A stretch of DNA of 64,000 bases from NCBI GenBank assembly GCA_017960885.1, contig JAGCYI010000008.1, forward strand, positions 1-64,000, in the 5' to 3' direction. The notes beneath the pieces were generated by a model, which was not told the DNA's origin, searched no databases, and saw only the letters and a list, made by a program, of their open reading frames with translations. Both the position numbers and the translations under genes were made by a program. Positions within the stretch are counted from its first letter, which is position 1, and each line of letters begins with the position of its first letter. Origin of the DNA: Bacteroidales bacterium (GTDB lineage: Bacteria > Bacteroidota > Bacteroidia > Bacteroidales > UBA3824). Positions 1-9,399 of the stretch are shown here, piece after piece.

Positions 1-146
1 ACAATAATGTCGGCGGGTTTGCCTATGTGCTGTGCGGCTGGAATGTATACCGTGTCGGGTATGGGCATTACTTTAATTGGCTGATCTGCCGAAAGTTTGC
101 TGCCCGATGGGTGTACGCCGCCTATTTTAAAGGTACTTAACTTCAT
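1..146 (-). CDS. rnfC: RnfC, electron transport complex subunit C (N-terminal part only)
   Basis: The 48 visible residues start MKLSTFKIGGVHPSGSKL and continue through a PIPDTVYIPAAQHIG stretch, which is the typical RnfC N terminus. The gene runs off the left edge of the window. RnfC is the peripheral NADH- and FMN-binding subunit of the Rnf complex, which couples ferredoxin:NAD+ electron transfer to ion pumping at the inner membrane. The start codon is separated by only 2 nt from the stop of the upstream rnfB, consistent with one operon in the order rseC-like, rnfB, rnfC. Only the N terminus can be judged here, so the Fe-S and flavin regions were not seen. Confidence 0.9.
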   Translation of the reverse strand, partial: MKLSTFKIGGVHPSGSKLSADQPIKVMPIPDTVYIPAAQHIGKPADII

Positions 147-148
147 TT

Positions 149-1093
149 TTAGTTGGCATTAGGATTGTCTGATTTTTTTTCTAAAACAATTTTTTCGGGT
201 TCGGGCTTCACCTCCACCTTGTCGGCGTTGGTGGGCTGACCCAACTCTTTGGGAGCGGCTGCCTCTTTGGGTTTGCGCGGGGGAAAGTTTTCCTCCTTGA
301 TTGCGCCCGTGGGACAAGCCTCCACGCACTTGCGGCACATCTTGCACTTGGTGTAGTCGATGTATGCCACGTTGTTTTCCACGGTGATGGCACCGAATTC
401 GCAAGTTTTGGCGCACTTGCCGCAGCCTATGCACGCCGATGAGCAGGCTTTTTTTGCCACTGCGCCTTTGTCTTTGTTGACGCACGAAACGTACACCTTG
501 CGGAATTTTGCGGCTTTTTTTCTGAGTTCGATAATACCTTTGGGACAGGCTTTTACGCACGATCCGCAAGCCGTACATAGGCTTTCGTTGATTTGTGCAA
601 GTCCTGTTTCGGGGTTAATCGACACTCCGCCAAATTCGCAGGCTGTAACGCAGTCGCCAAGACCAATACAACCAAAGGCGCATCCAGTTTCGCCGGCGTA
701 GGTGGCAGCCACCACCGCGCACGATTTTGCGCCTTCAAAATTGTTTACCTTAGGACGGCAGGCGGTGCTTCCAGCGCACCTTACCACAGCCACTTTCGGG
801 TCGGGAGCCGTTACTGTGCCGCCGAGTATTTCGGCAATTTTGTTCATCACATCCGCTCCGCCTACGTTGCAGAATTTGCCTTCGAGACTTTTTACACATC
901 CTTCGGCAAAGTTTCGGCAGCCGGCAAATCCGCATCCGCCGCAGTTGGCACCGGGCAGAAGTTCGTTTACTTGGTCGATTCGCGGATCTTCTTCAACTTT
1001 GAATTTTTTAGCCACCACGTACAGTATGGCGGCGGCCAAAACTGCCACTCCGCCCAATACCGCTATGGAAATTGCTATTACGTTGTCCTCCAT
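149..1093 (-). CDS. rnfB: RnfB, polyferredoxin subunit of the Rnf complex
   Basis: This 314-residue protein has one N-terminal membrane helix (about residues 6-28). A 4Fe-4S domain follows with Cys51, Cys54, Cys59 and Cys75 (NCGGCGFAGC motif). Further on lie four ferredoxin-like cysteine motifs: CIGLGDCVTAC, CTACGSCVKAC, CIGCGKCAKTC and CKMCRKCVEAC. RnfB accepts electrons from reduced ferredoxin and passes them into the membrane complex. The C-terminal tail (about 45 residues) is rich in Lys, Pro and Glu and probably disordered. It lies 29 nt after the RseC-family gene and 2 nt before rnfC. Domain order and length match Bacteroidota RnfB. Confidence 0.95.
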   Translation of the reverse strand: MEDNVIAISIAVLGGVAVLAAAILYVVAKKFKVEEDPRIDQVNELLPGANCGGCGFAGCRNFAEGCVKSLEGKFCNVGGADVMNKIAEILGGTVTAPDPKVAVVRCAGSTACRPKVNNFEGAKSCAVVAATYAGETGCAFGCIGLGDCVTACEFGGVSINPETGLAQINESLCTACGSCVKACPKGIIELRKKAAKFRKVYVSCVNKDKGAVAKKACSSACIGCGKCAKTCEFGAITVENNVAYIDYTKCKMCRKCVEACPTGAIKEENFPPRKPKEAAAPKELGQPTNADKVEVKPEPEKIVLEKKSDNPNAN

Positions 1094-1122
1094 TGTTGTT
1101 TGTTTATCTGATTTTTATCGAT

Positions 1123-1542
1123 TTAAATTTCTGTAATTATAAATTCTATTTTCTTTTTAACACGTTTCCTGAACATATATAATAAGGTGTAGTAAACGGG
1201 AATGGTGGCAAGAGCCGACAGGCATCCGGCGTCTTGGTTTCCCGTGGCAACAATCACAGCCGCCATCACTGCAAAAAACAGAATCAGCGGATAAACATAG
1301 GCGAGCATCACGCTTGTGGAGGCTGTTTTTGCGCTGAGACTTACGTTAACCTTCTGTCCAAGAGTGAATTCCGAACCGTCTTTGCGTGCTACCTCCACTG
1401 TTATAAGCCGTCCTTTGCCACCCTCGCAGATGGCTTTGGCTTGGCAACTGCCGCACGCTTCGCCTTGATTGAAACTCGCCGAAACGCTGTTTTCTGTAAC
1501 GTTTGTTACCGTACCTATATGACTTACAATGTCTTGACGCAT
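1123..1542 (-). CDS. RseC/MucC-family positive regulator of sigma-E / SoxR reducer-like protein
   Basis: The 139-residue protein has an N-terminal beta-rich part with a CGSCQAKAIC-type cysteine motif (four Cys near residues 31-39). Two predicted membrane helices follow (about residues 78-100 and 104-124) and a basic tail ends it. This is the RseC/MucC architecture. In many Bacteroidota the family member heads the rnf operon, and here it directly precedes rnfB on the same strand. It probably helps assembly or redox tuning of Rnf rather than sigma-E control, but that is inference from position. The start at 1542 is followed by a well-formed N terminus, MRQDIVSHIGTVTNV. Confidence 0.85.
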   Translation of the reverse strand: MRQDIVSHIGTVTNVTENSVSASFNQGEACGSCQAKAICEGGKGRLITVEVARKDGSEFTLGQKVNVSLSAKTASTSVMLAYVYPLILFFAVMAAVIVATGNQDAGCLSALATIPVYYTLLYMFRKRVKKKIEFIITEI

Positions 1543-1641
1543 TTATTTGTCCTTAATTCAATTCTGCAAATTTACGAGTGTTTTTTTAAAAACGCAAACG
1601 AAAAATACGTGTTACACGTAAAAATGTTGTAAAAAAATTAC

Positions 1642-2523
1642 CTATTTCAGTTTCTCAACACCAATCAGCAGCATATCAAAGTCAAAGTACTTGGCGGTGC
1701 CGGTGGCGCCGTCGGGTGTTACGAACCACATCTGATTGTAGTCGGGCGAGCCGTCGGCAAGCGACTTTTTGTAAAATACTATTGCTTGGCTGTCGCCTGA
1801 TTTGGTTCTGATTGCCACTTGGCTGAGTTTTAGCGAGTCGGGTAGGATAGGAGTGGTGCAGTATTCGGCGGCGCGAAATGTGCCGAGCGCACCGAGCCAT
1901 TGACGTACATTGTCTTGCGGTATGGCTATGGGCTTGTTTTCAAAATCCTTTACTACAAAAGTGTCGATGTTGAGACTTATTGAGAACGACTGTCCCGGGT
2001 CGTTGAAATGCGTTACAGATATTTGTGAGATGTTTTGGGCGTACACCTCCAAAAGTGCGAGGTTTTTCCAATACGACAGGTCGGGATTGAAATTGATTGT
2101 GGGTGAGATATTTAGTCCCGGAATGCCCACCACATAGCATTTTGAACCGTCTACACTGCCCACCATATTGGGCGATGAGGCTATTGGGTTGAATTTCAGC
2201 GTCTTGTTTAATTTGCCGCTGCGGTTGAAAACCTCTATGGTGTATTGAAATTCTTTTTCGGGATTGTAACTGCTTATGCCCTGAATGTCAATATCTTTGA
2301 GCGTGTTGAAAAGTGCCTCCACCTTGTTGCGGTCGGCGTAGAAAAGATTTTCGCCGTTGAGGTCGACATACCACGCTGTGTCGGATTTCAGGGTGATGGC
2401 TGCGCCCTCGTGAGTGATGCGCACCATTCCGCACTTTTCTTGTTGAACAGTAAATTCGGGGTATCCGTCGCACCCGATGGCGCAGACGGCTATTATTAGT
2501 AATAATAAATTACTGATTTTCAT
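1642..2523 (-). CDS. DUF4340-like lipoprotein
   Basis: The 293-residue protein has a lipoprotein signal ending in a CAIGC lipobox. After it comes a DUF4340-like pattern: repeated short beta segments with WYVDLNGENLFYADRNKVEALFNTL, in which a substrate-status residue run precedes a helix. DUF4340 proteins commonly sit directly after GldG-like ABC components, as here: the start codon is 4 nt downstream of the gldFG stop. It is probably the periplasmic accessory of that ABC system. The exact biochemical role of the family is unknown, and the domain name is assigned from pattern and neighbourhood only. Confidence 0.7.
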   Translation of the reverse strand: MKISNLLLLIIAVCAIGCDGYPEFTVQQEKCGMVRITHEGAAITLKSDTAWYVDLNGENLFYADRNKVEALFNTLKDIDIQGISSYNPEKEFQYTIEVFNRSGKLNKTLKFNPIASSPNMVGSVDGSKCYVVGIPGLNISPTINFNPDLSYWKNLALLEVYAQNISQISVTHFNDPGQSFSISLNIDTFVVKDFENKPIAIPQDNVRQWLGALGTFRAAEYCTTPILPDSLKLSQVAIRTKSGDSQAIVFYKKSLADGSPDYNQMWFVTPDGATGTAKYFDFDMLLIGVEKLK

Positions 2524-2527
2524 ATTG

Positions 2528-5008
2528 TTATTTCTTGGTAGAGTATTTTCTTTTTCTTACAAAATAAACCGCCAGACCTGTGAGGGCGAGTATCAGCAGC
2601 GGAAGTGCCACATTAATAAAGCCGTAAAACGAGCGTTCCTTTATTGCCCGCTCCTTGTCGAGCACACGCACCTTCACCTCTTTCATTCGGATAGTTAGCA
2701 GGTCGCCGTCGCCGGTGAGGTAGTTGAGCGCGTTAACGATAAATTCCTTGTTGCCTTTGAAAGTGTTTTGCGAGTTTCGGTCAAATCCGAGCGGATAGGG
2801 CTCTCCTTTGGGCGAGATGTCGTTGAGAGCGATGTCGCCGTCGGCTGCCACTATCATTTTAGCGTGTTCTGATTTGGGTTTCACCTGCATAGGTGTGCCG
2901 CTTACCGTTCGTGTGGGACGGTCTTTGTAGAGCGACTCGAAACTGCCTTCCATCAGCACTGCGATATTTTGGAACGGACGGTTGTATTCGTCGGTGGTGT
3001 GACGCTGGTTGATGCCGTCGAACGATATTGACACCGGCACAGGCACATTTTTGGAGTATTGGCTCGACGACAAGAGCACCGTCTTGGTGATTTCGGGATT
3101 GCTGCCCACGGTGTCGATTGTGCCGGCAAATCGGCAGAGAGTGTAATTCAAGTGCTTGGTAATCGGGTTTTTCTCGCGGCTGAGAATCACAGGGAAGAAG
3201 TCCCACGGAAAGAGTTTTATCTGCGGCTGGTTGTTGGGACCAGGCACTGCGAGACCCACAGGAGCGCACTGCATATCCTTTATCAGGTCGGGATTGAGCC
3301 TTGCACCGTAGGTAAAGAGCATATCGTCAAGGTTCAAATCCAAAGGCATAGCCGCCGACACGGGAGAGTTGTAAAGGCTGTCAAGGTCGGCAGAGGTGGC
3401 GTCCACAAGCCACAGCACGCTTCCGCCGTTCATTATGTACTGGTCGAGCACAAACTTGTCGTCTTCGCTGAAAGGCTTTGTGGGTTTGGCAATCACCACT
3501 GCGGCAAACTGGTCGAGCACGCCAGGACGTCCGTTGATTTGTCCGCGACGCACGTCGTAATAGTTGGAGAGTTCGGTGCAGATGTCCATCACACGGTCTT
3601 CCTCAGCCTCGCCGTGACCCTCGATAAACGCCACTTGCGGTTTTTCAATCTGCGACAGACGGTAGATGGTGTTAATGATTTCATACTCAAATGTTTCCAT
3701 ACTGTTGAATATGTTCTGCTCGTCGCCGGGTTCAAGTTGCGGGTCTTGGTTCAAAAGGTTGATACCTATCTCGCGAACGATTGTGGTGTCGCGCAAATTG
3801 CCGTCGCCGCCGGTGTATGCGTCGAGAGTGTAACATACTATGGCGCAGGGGAATATCATTGTCTTGGTCTCCTTGTCTTGCGAAATATCATCAATCTCCA
3901 CAGGACGTAATCCCATATCGTACAATTGCTTGTAGATACCGTAGCGCACCTGTTTGTCCTCGTTTTCGGTGGGATTGATAAAGGTGTAGGCAATCTTGCT
4001 GCCGCCGTAGATGCGGAACTCGTCGAGGCGGTCTTTGATTTCGCTGCGCATACGCTTGAAACTAACAGGCAGTTGGTTGCCGTCTAGGTAGACACGTATC
4101 ATCACATTGCCCTTGAGGTTTCGCAGATACTGTTTGGTGAAGTCGGTGAGCGAATATTTTTTGTCGCCGGTGAGGTCGGCACGCACAAACATATACGAAG
4201 AGAAAAAGTTGGTGGCTACAATCACCGCCAAAGCAATGGCAAATGACTTGACATTTCGGCGTTTGCCAGTTTCCAAGCGCAGTTTCGACAGCAGCACAAA
4301 CACCGCCGACACCGAAACGAAATAGATAATGTCGCGCGAGTCGATAACGCCACGGCTGATGGATTTATAGTGAGCGTCGATGCCGAGGTTTGAGAGCAGC
4401 AGTCCGAACTTGCCGCCCATAGAGCCGAGCGCGTCGAATCCCAAGTACATAAAGAGGCACAGACCTATGGCAAGCAGGAATGCGATAATCTGATTTTCGG
4501 TCAACGACGAAGCCCAGACGCCAATTGCGGCATATACCGCCGCCAAAAAGAAAAGTCCGAGATACGCTCCAAAAGTTTCGCCGCCGTCGATAACAGCCAG
4601 TTCCGCACCCGAAAACTCGCTCTGTCCCACCACGCCAAGGTTTTTGATTGAGAAATAGTATACCAGCGTGGGCAGCAGCGCAATCACAATCAGCACCAGC
4701 GCGGCAAGATATTTGGCAAGCACTATTTTAAGGTCGCTCACCGGCTGCGTGTAGATGATTTCGAGAGTGCCGGATTTTTTTTCCTCGGCAATAAGGCGCA
4801 TCGTTACCGCAGGCACCAGGAACAGAAAAATCCACGGTGCGATGTTGAACAGCGGATCCAAGTATGCAAAACCGCTGTCGGGAATATTCATATCACCGTG
4901 AAAAACCCACAGTATCAATCCGTTGACCAACAGGAAAACTGTTATTACTATATATCCCGTAATGGAACTAAAAAAGGCGGAGAGTTCTTTTTTAAACAAT
5001 GACCACAT
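2528..5008 (-). CDS. gldFG: Fused GldF-GldG: ABC transporter permease plus auxiliary protein
   Basis: The 826 residues are a fusion. Residues 1 to about 245 are an ABC-2 type permease with six hydrophobic helices and the GldF-like signature GVIDSRDIIYF. Residues from about 255 form GldG: a membrane anchor, a large periplasmic ABC-type uncharacterised domain (IEGHGEAEEDRVMD; VLWLVDATSADLDSL) and a C-terminal membrane helix followed by a basic tail. GldA, GldF and GldG form an ABC transporter linked to gliding in Flavobacteria; non-gliding Bacteroidales keep homologues of unclear function. No ATPase gene is adjacent: upstream lies an oppositely oriented lipoprotein. The fusion is continuous with no frameshift. 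Confidence 0.9.
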   Translation of the reverse strand: MWSLFKKELSAFFSSITGYIVITVFLLVNGLILWVFHGDMNIPDSGFAYLDPLFNIAPWIFLFLVPAVTMRLIAEEKKSGTLEIIYTQPVSDLKIVLAKYLAALVLIVIALLPTLVYYFSIKNLGVVGQSEFSGAELAVIDGGETFGAYLGLFFLAAVYAAIGVWASSLTENQIIAFLLAIGLCLFMYLGFDALGSMGGKFGLLLSNLGIDAHYKSISRGVIDSRDIIYFVSVSAVFVLLSKLRLETGKRRNVKSFAIALAVIVATNFFSSYMFVRADLTGDKKYSLTDFTKQYLRNLKGNVMIRVYLDGNQLPVSFKRMRSEIKDRLDEFRIYGGSKIAYTFINPTENEDKQVRYGIYKQLYDMGLRPVEIDDISQDKETKTMIFPCAIVCYTLDAYTGGDGNLRDTTIVREIGINLLNQDPQLEPGDEQNIFNSMETFEYEIINTIYRLSQIEKPQVAFIEGHGEAEEDRVMDICTELSNYYDVRRGQINGRPGVLDQFAAVVIAKPTKPFSEDDKFVLDQYIMNGGSVLWLVDATSADLDSLYNSPVSAAMPLDLNLDDMLFTYGARLNPDLIKDMQCAPVGLAVPGPNNQPQIKLFPWDFFPVILSREKNPITKHLNYTLCRFAGTIDTVGSNPEITKTVLLSSSQYSKNVPVPVSISFDGINQRHTTDEYNRPFQNIAVLMEGSFESLYKDRPTRTVSGTPMQVKPKSEHAKMIVAADGDIALNDISPKGEPYPLGFDRNSQNTFKGNKEFIVNALNYLTGDGDLLTIRMKEVKVRVLDKERAIKERSFYGFINVALPLLILALTGLAVYFVRKRKYSTKK

Positions 5009-5080
5009 AATATTGAGTATTTATTTTGCAAAAATACATTAATTAAGCTTAAAAAAAATGTAGTTTTAAAAAAAAAATTG

Positions 5081-5088
5081 TAATTTTG
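5081..5088 (+). promoter_or_regulatory. Bacteroides-type -7 box (TAATTTTG)
   Basis: TAATTTTG is an exact TAnnTTTG match 66 bp upstream of the PKD lipoprotein start. No clear TTG lies at the expected -33 distance, as the upstream stretch is A/T-rich. Confidence 0.5.
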
Positions 5089-5153
5089 CGATGGCATAAT
5101 TCATTATGTCACTTTATTATCAACTTTATTATAAACCAATAAATTTTACCGAC

Positions 5154-5483
5154 ATGAACAAAACAAAACTATTTTTGCTTTTAGCATTATGCGCACTGTT
5201 CGTAATGCCGTCTTGCATAATTAATTGCGAAGACATAGACGACGATGTTGACGCTTATTTCACAACAGAGTACAGCGAATATGCTGTTGGAGAAACAATC
5301 TATTTCGACAATTGTTCGCACCATGCGCACAATTGTTGGTGGGATTTTGACGACGGATACACATCAGATCGTTACAACCCCGAGCATTACTACACAGAAC
5401 CTGGATATTATTATGTAAGGCTCAAGGCTTATAACGACGGGGATGTGGACGAATACACCAAAAAGATTTATATTCACAAATAA
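5154..5483 (+). CDS. Small PKD-domain lipoprotein
   Basis: The 109-residue protein has a lipoprotein signal ending in VMPSC and an acidic linker (EDIDDDVDAYF). One PKD/Ig-like domain follows with the family hallmark WDFDDGYTSDRYNPEHYY, then a GYYYVRLKA strand. PKD domains are extracellular beta-sandwiches used in surface adhesion or carbohydrate binding. The ATG at 5154 was chosen over an in-frame ATG 48 nt upstream because it gives a standard signal peptide. It is monocistronic, with a promoter box upstream and a strong terminator downstream. The binding partner is unknown. Confidence 0.75.
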   Translation: MNKTKLFLLLALCALFVMPSCIINCEDIDDDVDAYFTTEYSEYAVGETIYFDNCSHHAHNCWWDFDDGYTSDRYNPEHYYTEPGYYYVRLKAYNDGDVDEYTKKIYIHK

Positions 5484-5506
5484 TCCTTAAGGTATTTTAA
5501 AAAAAT

Positions 5507-5540
5507 GGGCTGACACCAATTTGATGTCAGCCCTTTTTTT
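5507..5540. terminator. Bidirectional Rho-independent terminator
   Basis: A perfect 9-bp stem (GGGCTGACA/TGTCAGCCC) with a 9-nt loop is flanked by an A run on the left and a T run on the right. It serves the convergent PKD lipoprotein and nucleoside transporter genes. Confidence 0.9.
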
Positions 5541-5568
5541 GTGCTATATTATAATTAAGGTGTGCCTA

Positions 5569-6858
5569 TTAGGCAGCCTCAATTTGTTCGGGATTGTGCT
5601 TGTGCTTGAAAATCAGTGCGAACAGTATCGCAATCACCAAAGCGTAAGCGGCAAAGATGTACCACGACTGTGTCCATCCAGCCAAACGTGCCATTGGTTC
5701 GGTGGCTTGGTCCATACAGTGGTTAGCGTTGATGACTGCCTGTGCCGCCAACATTCCTACGGATGCACCTATTCCATTGGTCATCAGCATAAACAGTCCT
5801 TGTGCAGATGAACGAGATTTTGTGTCGGTGTTTTGGTCAACGTAGATTGAGCCTGATACATTGAAGAAGTCGAATGCAACGCCATAGACAATGCAGCTTA
5901 GAATGAATAGCCATACGCCGCTGCCCGGGTCGCCAAGTCCAAAGAATGCAAACCTCAGTACCCATGCTACAATAGAAATTATGACGACCTTTTTAATACC
6001 GTATTTTTTGAGGAAGAATGGTATTAATAAGATGCATAATGCCTCAGCGCATTGTGATAGAGATAACAAAATCATTGGATGTTGAACAGTGAAAGTCTGT
6101 TTGAACTCGTCAAAAGCACCAAAACTTTCAAGGTATGGTGTTGCATAGCCGTTGGTTATCTGCAAACAAATGCCAATCAGTGCGGAGAATATCATGAAAA
6201 TCGCCATCTTCTTGTCTCTCATCAGTTTGAAGGAGTTGATTCCAAGTATTTCCGCAATGGATTTCTTTTCGTTTGATTTCGAAATCTTACATTCCGGCAG
6301 TGTGAAGGCGTAGAAGCCCATTATAACTCCGAGAATGCCGCTTACGAGGAACTGATTTGCGCTGCTTTTGAATCCCAATAGGTCAACAGTCCACATGCTG
6401 GCGATGAAACCTATTGTGCCAAAAGTTCTAATGGGTGGAAAACTTTTTACAGTGTCCAAACCGTTGAGTTCCAATGCATTGTATGCAACAGAGTACGATA
6501 GCGACAGCGACGGCATGTAGAATGCAATCGCAATCAAGAATAGAGGATAGAGTACAGACAATTGTACTGTGTTACCTGCCTGCAATCCGTAAATTGATAG
6601 AGAAATCATCGCGGCAGAAGAAATCAGGTGGCAGATTCCATACATTTTTTGTGCTGGAATTTTGCGGTCGGCTATTGCGCCGATTATTGCTGGCATAAAT
6701 AGAGACACAATTCCCTGCGCTGCATAGAAAAGCCCTATGTAGTTGCCGAGACCGTTTGCTCCGAGGTATCCTCCCATTGAGATAAGGTATGCCCCCCATA
6801 CCGCAAACTGCAAGAAGTTCATTACGGTGAGTTTGATTTTTATATTTTTATCTATCAT
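5569..6858 (-). CDS. NupG/XapB-family nucleoside:H+ symporter (MFS)
   Basis: The 429-residue protein has about 12 membrane helices. It begins MIDKNIKIKLTVMNFLQF, with WGAYLISMGGYL in helix 1, typical of the nucleoside:H+ symporter branch of the major facilitator superfamily. A cytoplasmic basic loop separates the two six-helix halves near residue 195. The family imports nucleosides across the inner membrane driven by the proton gradient. The gene stands alone, with 44 nt to MltG upstream and a shared terminator downstream, so the exact substrate cannot be read from context. Confidence 0.85.
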   Translation of the reverse strand: MIDKNIKIKLTVMNFLQFAVWGAYLISMGGYLGANGLGNYIGLFYAAQGIVSLFMPAIIGAIADRKIPAQKMYGICHLISSAAMISLSIYGLQAGNTVQLSVLYPLFLIAIAFYMPSLSLSYSVAYNALELNGLDTVKSFPPIRTFGTIGFIASMWTVDLLGFKSSANQFLVSGILGVIMGFYAFTLPECKISKSNEKKSIAEILGINSFKLMRDKKMAIFMIFSALIGICLQITNGYATPYLESFGAFDEFKQTFTVQHPMILLSLSQCAEALCILLIPFFLKKYGIKKVVIISIVAWVLRFAFFGLGDPGSGVWLFILSCIVYGVAFDFFNVSGSIYVDQNTDTKSRSSAQGLFMLMTNGIGASVGMLAAQAVINANHCMDQATEPMARLAGWTQSWYIFAAYALVIAILFALIFKHKHNPEQIEAA

Positions 6859-6902
6859 AATAAAGGTGTTTTAAATTATCAGCCAAATTTATGAAATAAT
6901 TG

Positions 6903-7937
6903 TTATTTTAAACCTCTTTCGTCAAGTTTTTTTTGATATTCTTTGGCGTAGACAAGGTGCTGCTGGTACGATTTTGCAAAATTGTGGTAGCCCGAAAAAT
7001 CGCTCTTGGCACACATATATATATAGTCGTTGGCTTGATAGTTGAGCACAGCCTCCAGAGCCGACTGTTCGGGGAAGTTGATAGGCGAGGGGGGGAGCCC
7101 GGGATTCTTGTAAGTGTTGTAAGGCGAATCGGTCTCGATCATCTTGTTGGTAACGCGTTTGATGGTGAAGTCGCCGATAGCGTAAATAAGCGTGGGACAG
7201 CTCTGCAGCGGCATGTCGATTTTCAGGCGGTTGAGATATAGACCCGCAATAATGGGCTGTTCCTCCTTGTGGGCAGCCTGTTCGCTCTGAACGATTGACG
7301 CCAAAATGCTCACCTGCAACGGAGTAAGACCAATTTTCTTCGCCTTTGCTTTCCGCTCGTCGGTCCAGTATTTCTGATAAAAGCCGTACATGCGCTCCAC
7401 AAACTTTTCGGCAGAGGTGTTCCAATAAAATTCGTAAGTGTCGGGAATAAAGAGCGCGTTGGCGGTAACGTGATCGAACCCGTACTTATTTAAAAAGGTG
7501 TCGTCGGAGAGCAGAGTATATAAATAAGTGCTGTCGATAGGCAGCTGCTGCGAAATGCGCGAACACAACTGCTTGATAGTGCGGATGTTGTTGAAAGTTA
7601 CCCTAACAGGCTCCTGGTTCCCTGAGCGCAAGAGGTTGACAATCTGATCGTTGTTCATGCCGTCGGTGATGCGGTAACGTCCGCCGTGAATTTTAGATGG
7701 ATAATGCTTTTTTTCAGCCACCCACACAAAAGCGTCGGGGTCTTTTACGGTGAAATTTTTCAACAGGCTGTCTTTCACTTCGTTGAAGTCGGCATCGTCG
7801 GAAATGTAGAGGTATTTGGCCTGTTTTACAAACACGTTGGGATTGTAGATTTTTTGATAAAATGAATATCCCACCACACCGGCAACAGCGATGCCGGCAA
7901 CCAAAACGGCGGAAATAATTTTAATGCTCTTTTTCAT
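6903..7937 (-). CDS. mltG: Endolytic murein transglycosylase MltG (YceG-like)
   Basis: The 344-residue protein has one N-terminal membrane helix (IIKISAVLVAGIAVAGVVGY region) and a LysM-like segment. The YceG catalytic domain carries SILASIVQSEQ (putative catalytic Glu in QSEQ), the NRLKIDMPLQSCPTLIYAIGD stretch and SPYNTYKNPGLPPSPI. MltG cuts nascent glycan strands and acts as a terminase for peptidoglycan synthesis at the inner membrane. An ATG 39 nt upstream is also in frame, but the ATG at 7937 gives the expected short basic N terminus MKKSIK followed by the anchor. Downstream is the nucleoside transporter, 44 nt away. Confidence 0.92.
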   Translation of the reverse strand: MKKSIKIISAVLVAGIAVAGVVGYSFYQKIYNPNVFVKQAKYLYISDDADFNEVKDSLLKNFTVKDPDAFVWVAEKKHYPSKIHGGRYRITDGMNNDQIVNLLRSGNQEPVRVTFNNIRTIKQLCSRISQQLPIDSTYLYTLLSDDTFLNKYGFDHVTANALFIPDTYEFYWNTSAEKFVERMYGFYQKYWTDERKAKAKKIGLTPLQVSILASIVQSEQAAHKEEQPIIAGLYLNRLKIDMPLQSCPTLIYAIGDFTIKRVTNKMIETDSPYNTYKNPGLPPSPINFPEQSALEAVLNYQANDYIYMCAKSDFSGYHNFAKSYQQHLVYAKEYQKKLDERGLK

Positions 7938-8339
7938 TGTGTAATAGTGAATTGTTTTTGGGGCGCAAGATAGCAATTTTTTTCAAACGGCGCACCTTTT
8001 TATAGTTGGTATGTTTTTTGAATTATGAACACTTACCATCTAAAAAATGCGTAATATTTTAACATAGCAGTAGAGGTTCGTTATTTGGCTTAATATTAAG
8101 TTTACGTTAAAGATAGTATTTTTTCATATTTTACTCAAAACGATACAATTTGCACTTAGTCAGACCGTTAGATGTGTAAAGCGGACAATACATTTGTAAA
8201 AGTCACATTACATTCTAGGAAAAATTGCCAAAAACGTTTGCATAATACAAAATAATAACCTAAATTTGCACCATGATTAAAGTCAAACGCAAGATGGTTT
8301 AATAAAGAACCTGTTTGATAGTAACCAAAATTATCAGTT
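7938..8339. other. 402-bp divergent intergenic region (mltG / M23 peptidase)
   Basis: This AT-rich region separates two divergent cell-wall genes. Apart from the plus-strand promoter at 8239-8269 and a possible 9-codon reading frame at 8274, no repeat, RNA gene or protein gene could be recognised. Confidence 0.6.
8239..8269 (+). promoter_or_regulatory. Bacteroides-type promoter for the M23 peptidase
   Basis: TTG at 8239 and TAAATTTG at 8262-8269 have the expected 23-bp offset. The predicted 5' untranslated region is about 65 nt. Confidence 0.65.
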
Positions 8340-9314
8340 ATGATAAAAAAAGTAAAATACAAATTTAACCCCAAGACATTGAGGTTTGAAGTTGAAAAAT
8401 TTTCGTTAAGTAAGTTTATATATCAAAAAGTATTACCTCGAATAGCGTTTTCAGCGGTATTAGGCATAGGGTTAGGCACAGCAGCCACCTATTATATAGG
8501 CTCACCCGCCGAGCGCGATTCACGCAACGAAAATGAAACCCTCAAGCAACAGTTTGCAGCCCTCAACGAAAACCTGTTGAAATGCGAAAACGAGCTCGCC
8601 GAAATACAAAACCGCGATGACAATGTGTATAGGGCTATATTTGAAGCCAAACCAGTATCGCAAATCGAAAGGCGCGGCGGATTCGGTGGTGTTGACCGCT
8701 ACGAAATTTACCGAGGATACGACAATTCAAATACCATGGTGGAGACGGCTTACAAGTTAGACGTTATTTCACGAGAAATGGTAGTTCAGTCGAAATCATT
8801 TGACGAGGTGGTAGGCCTCGTAAAAGAAAAAGAAAAAATGTTAGCCTGCATTCCTTCTATCAGGCCAATTGCAACAAAAGACTTCATAAGATTTGGTTCT
8901 CCTTTTGGAATGAGATACCACCCCATACTCCATTATTCAAGACTTCACGCGGGAGTAGACCTCACCGCAGCCACTGGAACGCCCATTTATGCTTCGGGTA
9001 GTGGTACGGTTATATATTCCGGTGTGCAAACCGGATACGGCAACGTTGTGAAAATCAACCACGGATATGGATACATGACAGTTTACGGACACTGCAGCAA
9101 ACTGCTCGTAGAAACCGGACAGAAAGTTAACCGTGGCGACGTGATAGCCCTCGTGGGCAGCACTGGCCTCTCTACTAGTCCCCACCTCCACTACGAAGTC
9201 CGCATCAACAACAACCCTGTTAACCCGATAAACTTTTATAAGGACGGTTTGACAGAAGAGGAATATCAGAAACTCTTGGCAGCATCTAAAGATCAAAATA
9301 TTTACGAAGAATAA
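8340..9314 (+). CDS. M23-family metallopeptidase with coiled-coil neck
   Basis: The 324-residue protein has a basic N terminus and a single membrane helix (about residues 35-58). A Glu-rich coiled coil follows (ETLKQQFAALNENLLKCENELAEI), then a C-terminal lysostaphin-type peptidase domain. Zinc and catalytic residues are visible in RLHAGVD (HxxxD), YGHCS and HLHYEVR. These enzymes cut peptidoglycan cross-bridges, and coiled-coil versions often act at the division site or regulate amidases. All key residues are present, so it should be active rather than an EnvC-like pseudo-enzyme. It is monocistronic, between its own promoter and a terminator at 9400, and divergent from mltG. Confidence 0.9.
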   Translation: MIKKVKYKFNPKTLRFEVEKFSLSKFIYQKVLPRIAFSAVLGIGLGTAATYYIGSPAERDSRNENETLKQQFAALNENLLKCENELAEIQNRDDNVYRAIFEAKPVSQIERRGGFGGVDRYEIYRGYDNSNTMVETAYKLDVISREMVVQSKSFDEVVGLVKEKEKMLACIPSIRPIATKDFIRFGSPFGMRYHPILHYSRLHAGVDLTAATGTPIYASGSGTVIYSGVQTGYGNVVKINHGYGYMTVYGHCSKLLVETGQKVNRGDVIALVGSTGLSTSPHLHYEVRINNNPVNPINFYKDGLTEEEYQKLLAASKDQNIYEE

Positions 9315-9399
9315 TTAATTGACAACCAACATTGTATACCATATCAACTAAATCGATAGTTCTACGATTGTTATACATAGTTATCATATTGTGAAATTA

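Noticed and set aside
5106-5153. Upstream start for the PKD lipoprotein
   Set aside because: It would put 16 extra residues before the signal peptide, spoiling the lipoprotein signal.
8274-8303. Nine-codon leader ORF (MIKVKRKMV) before the M23 peptidase
   Set aside because: Too short, no coupled structure or amino-acid signal; it lies just after a promoter and probably arises by chance.
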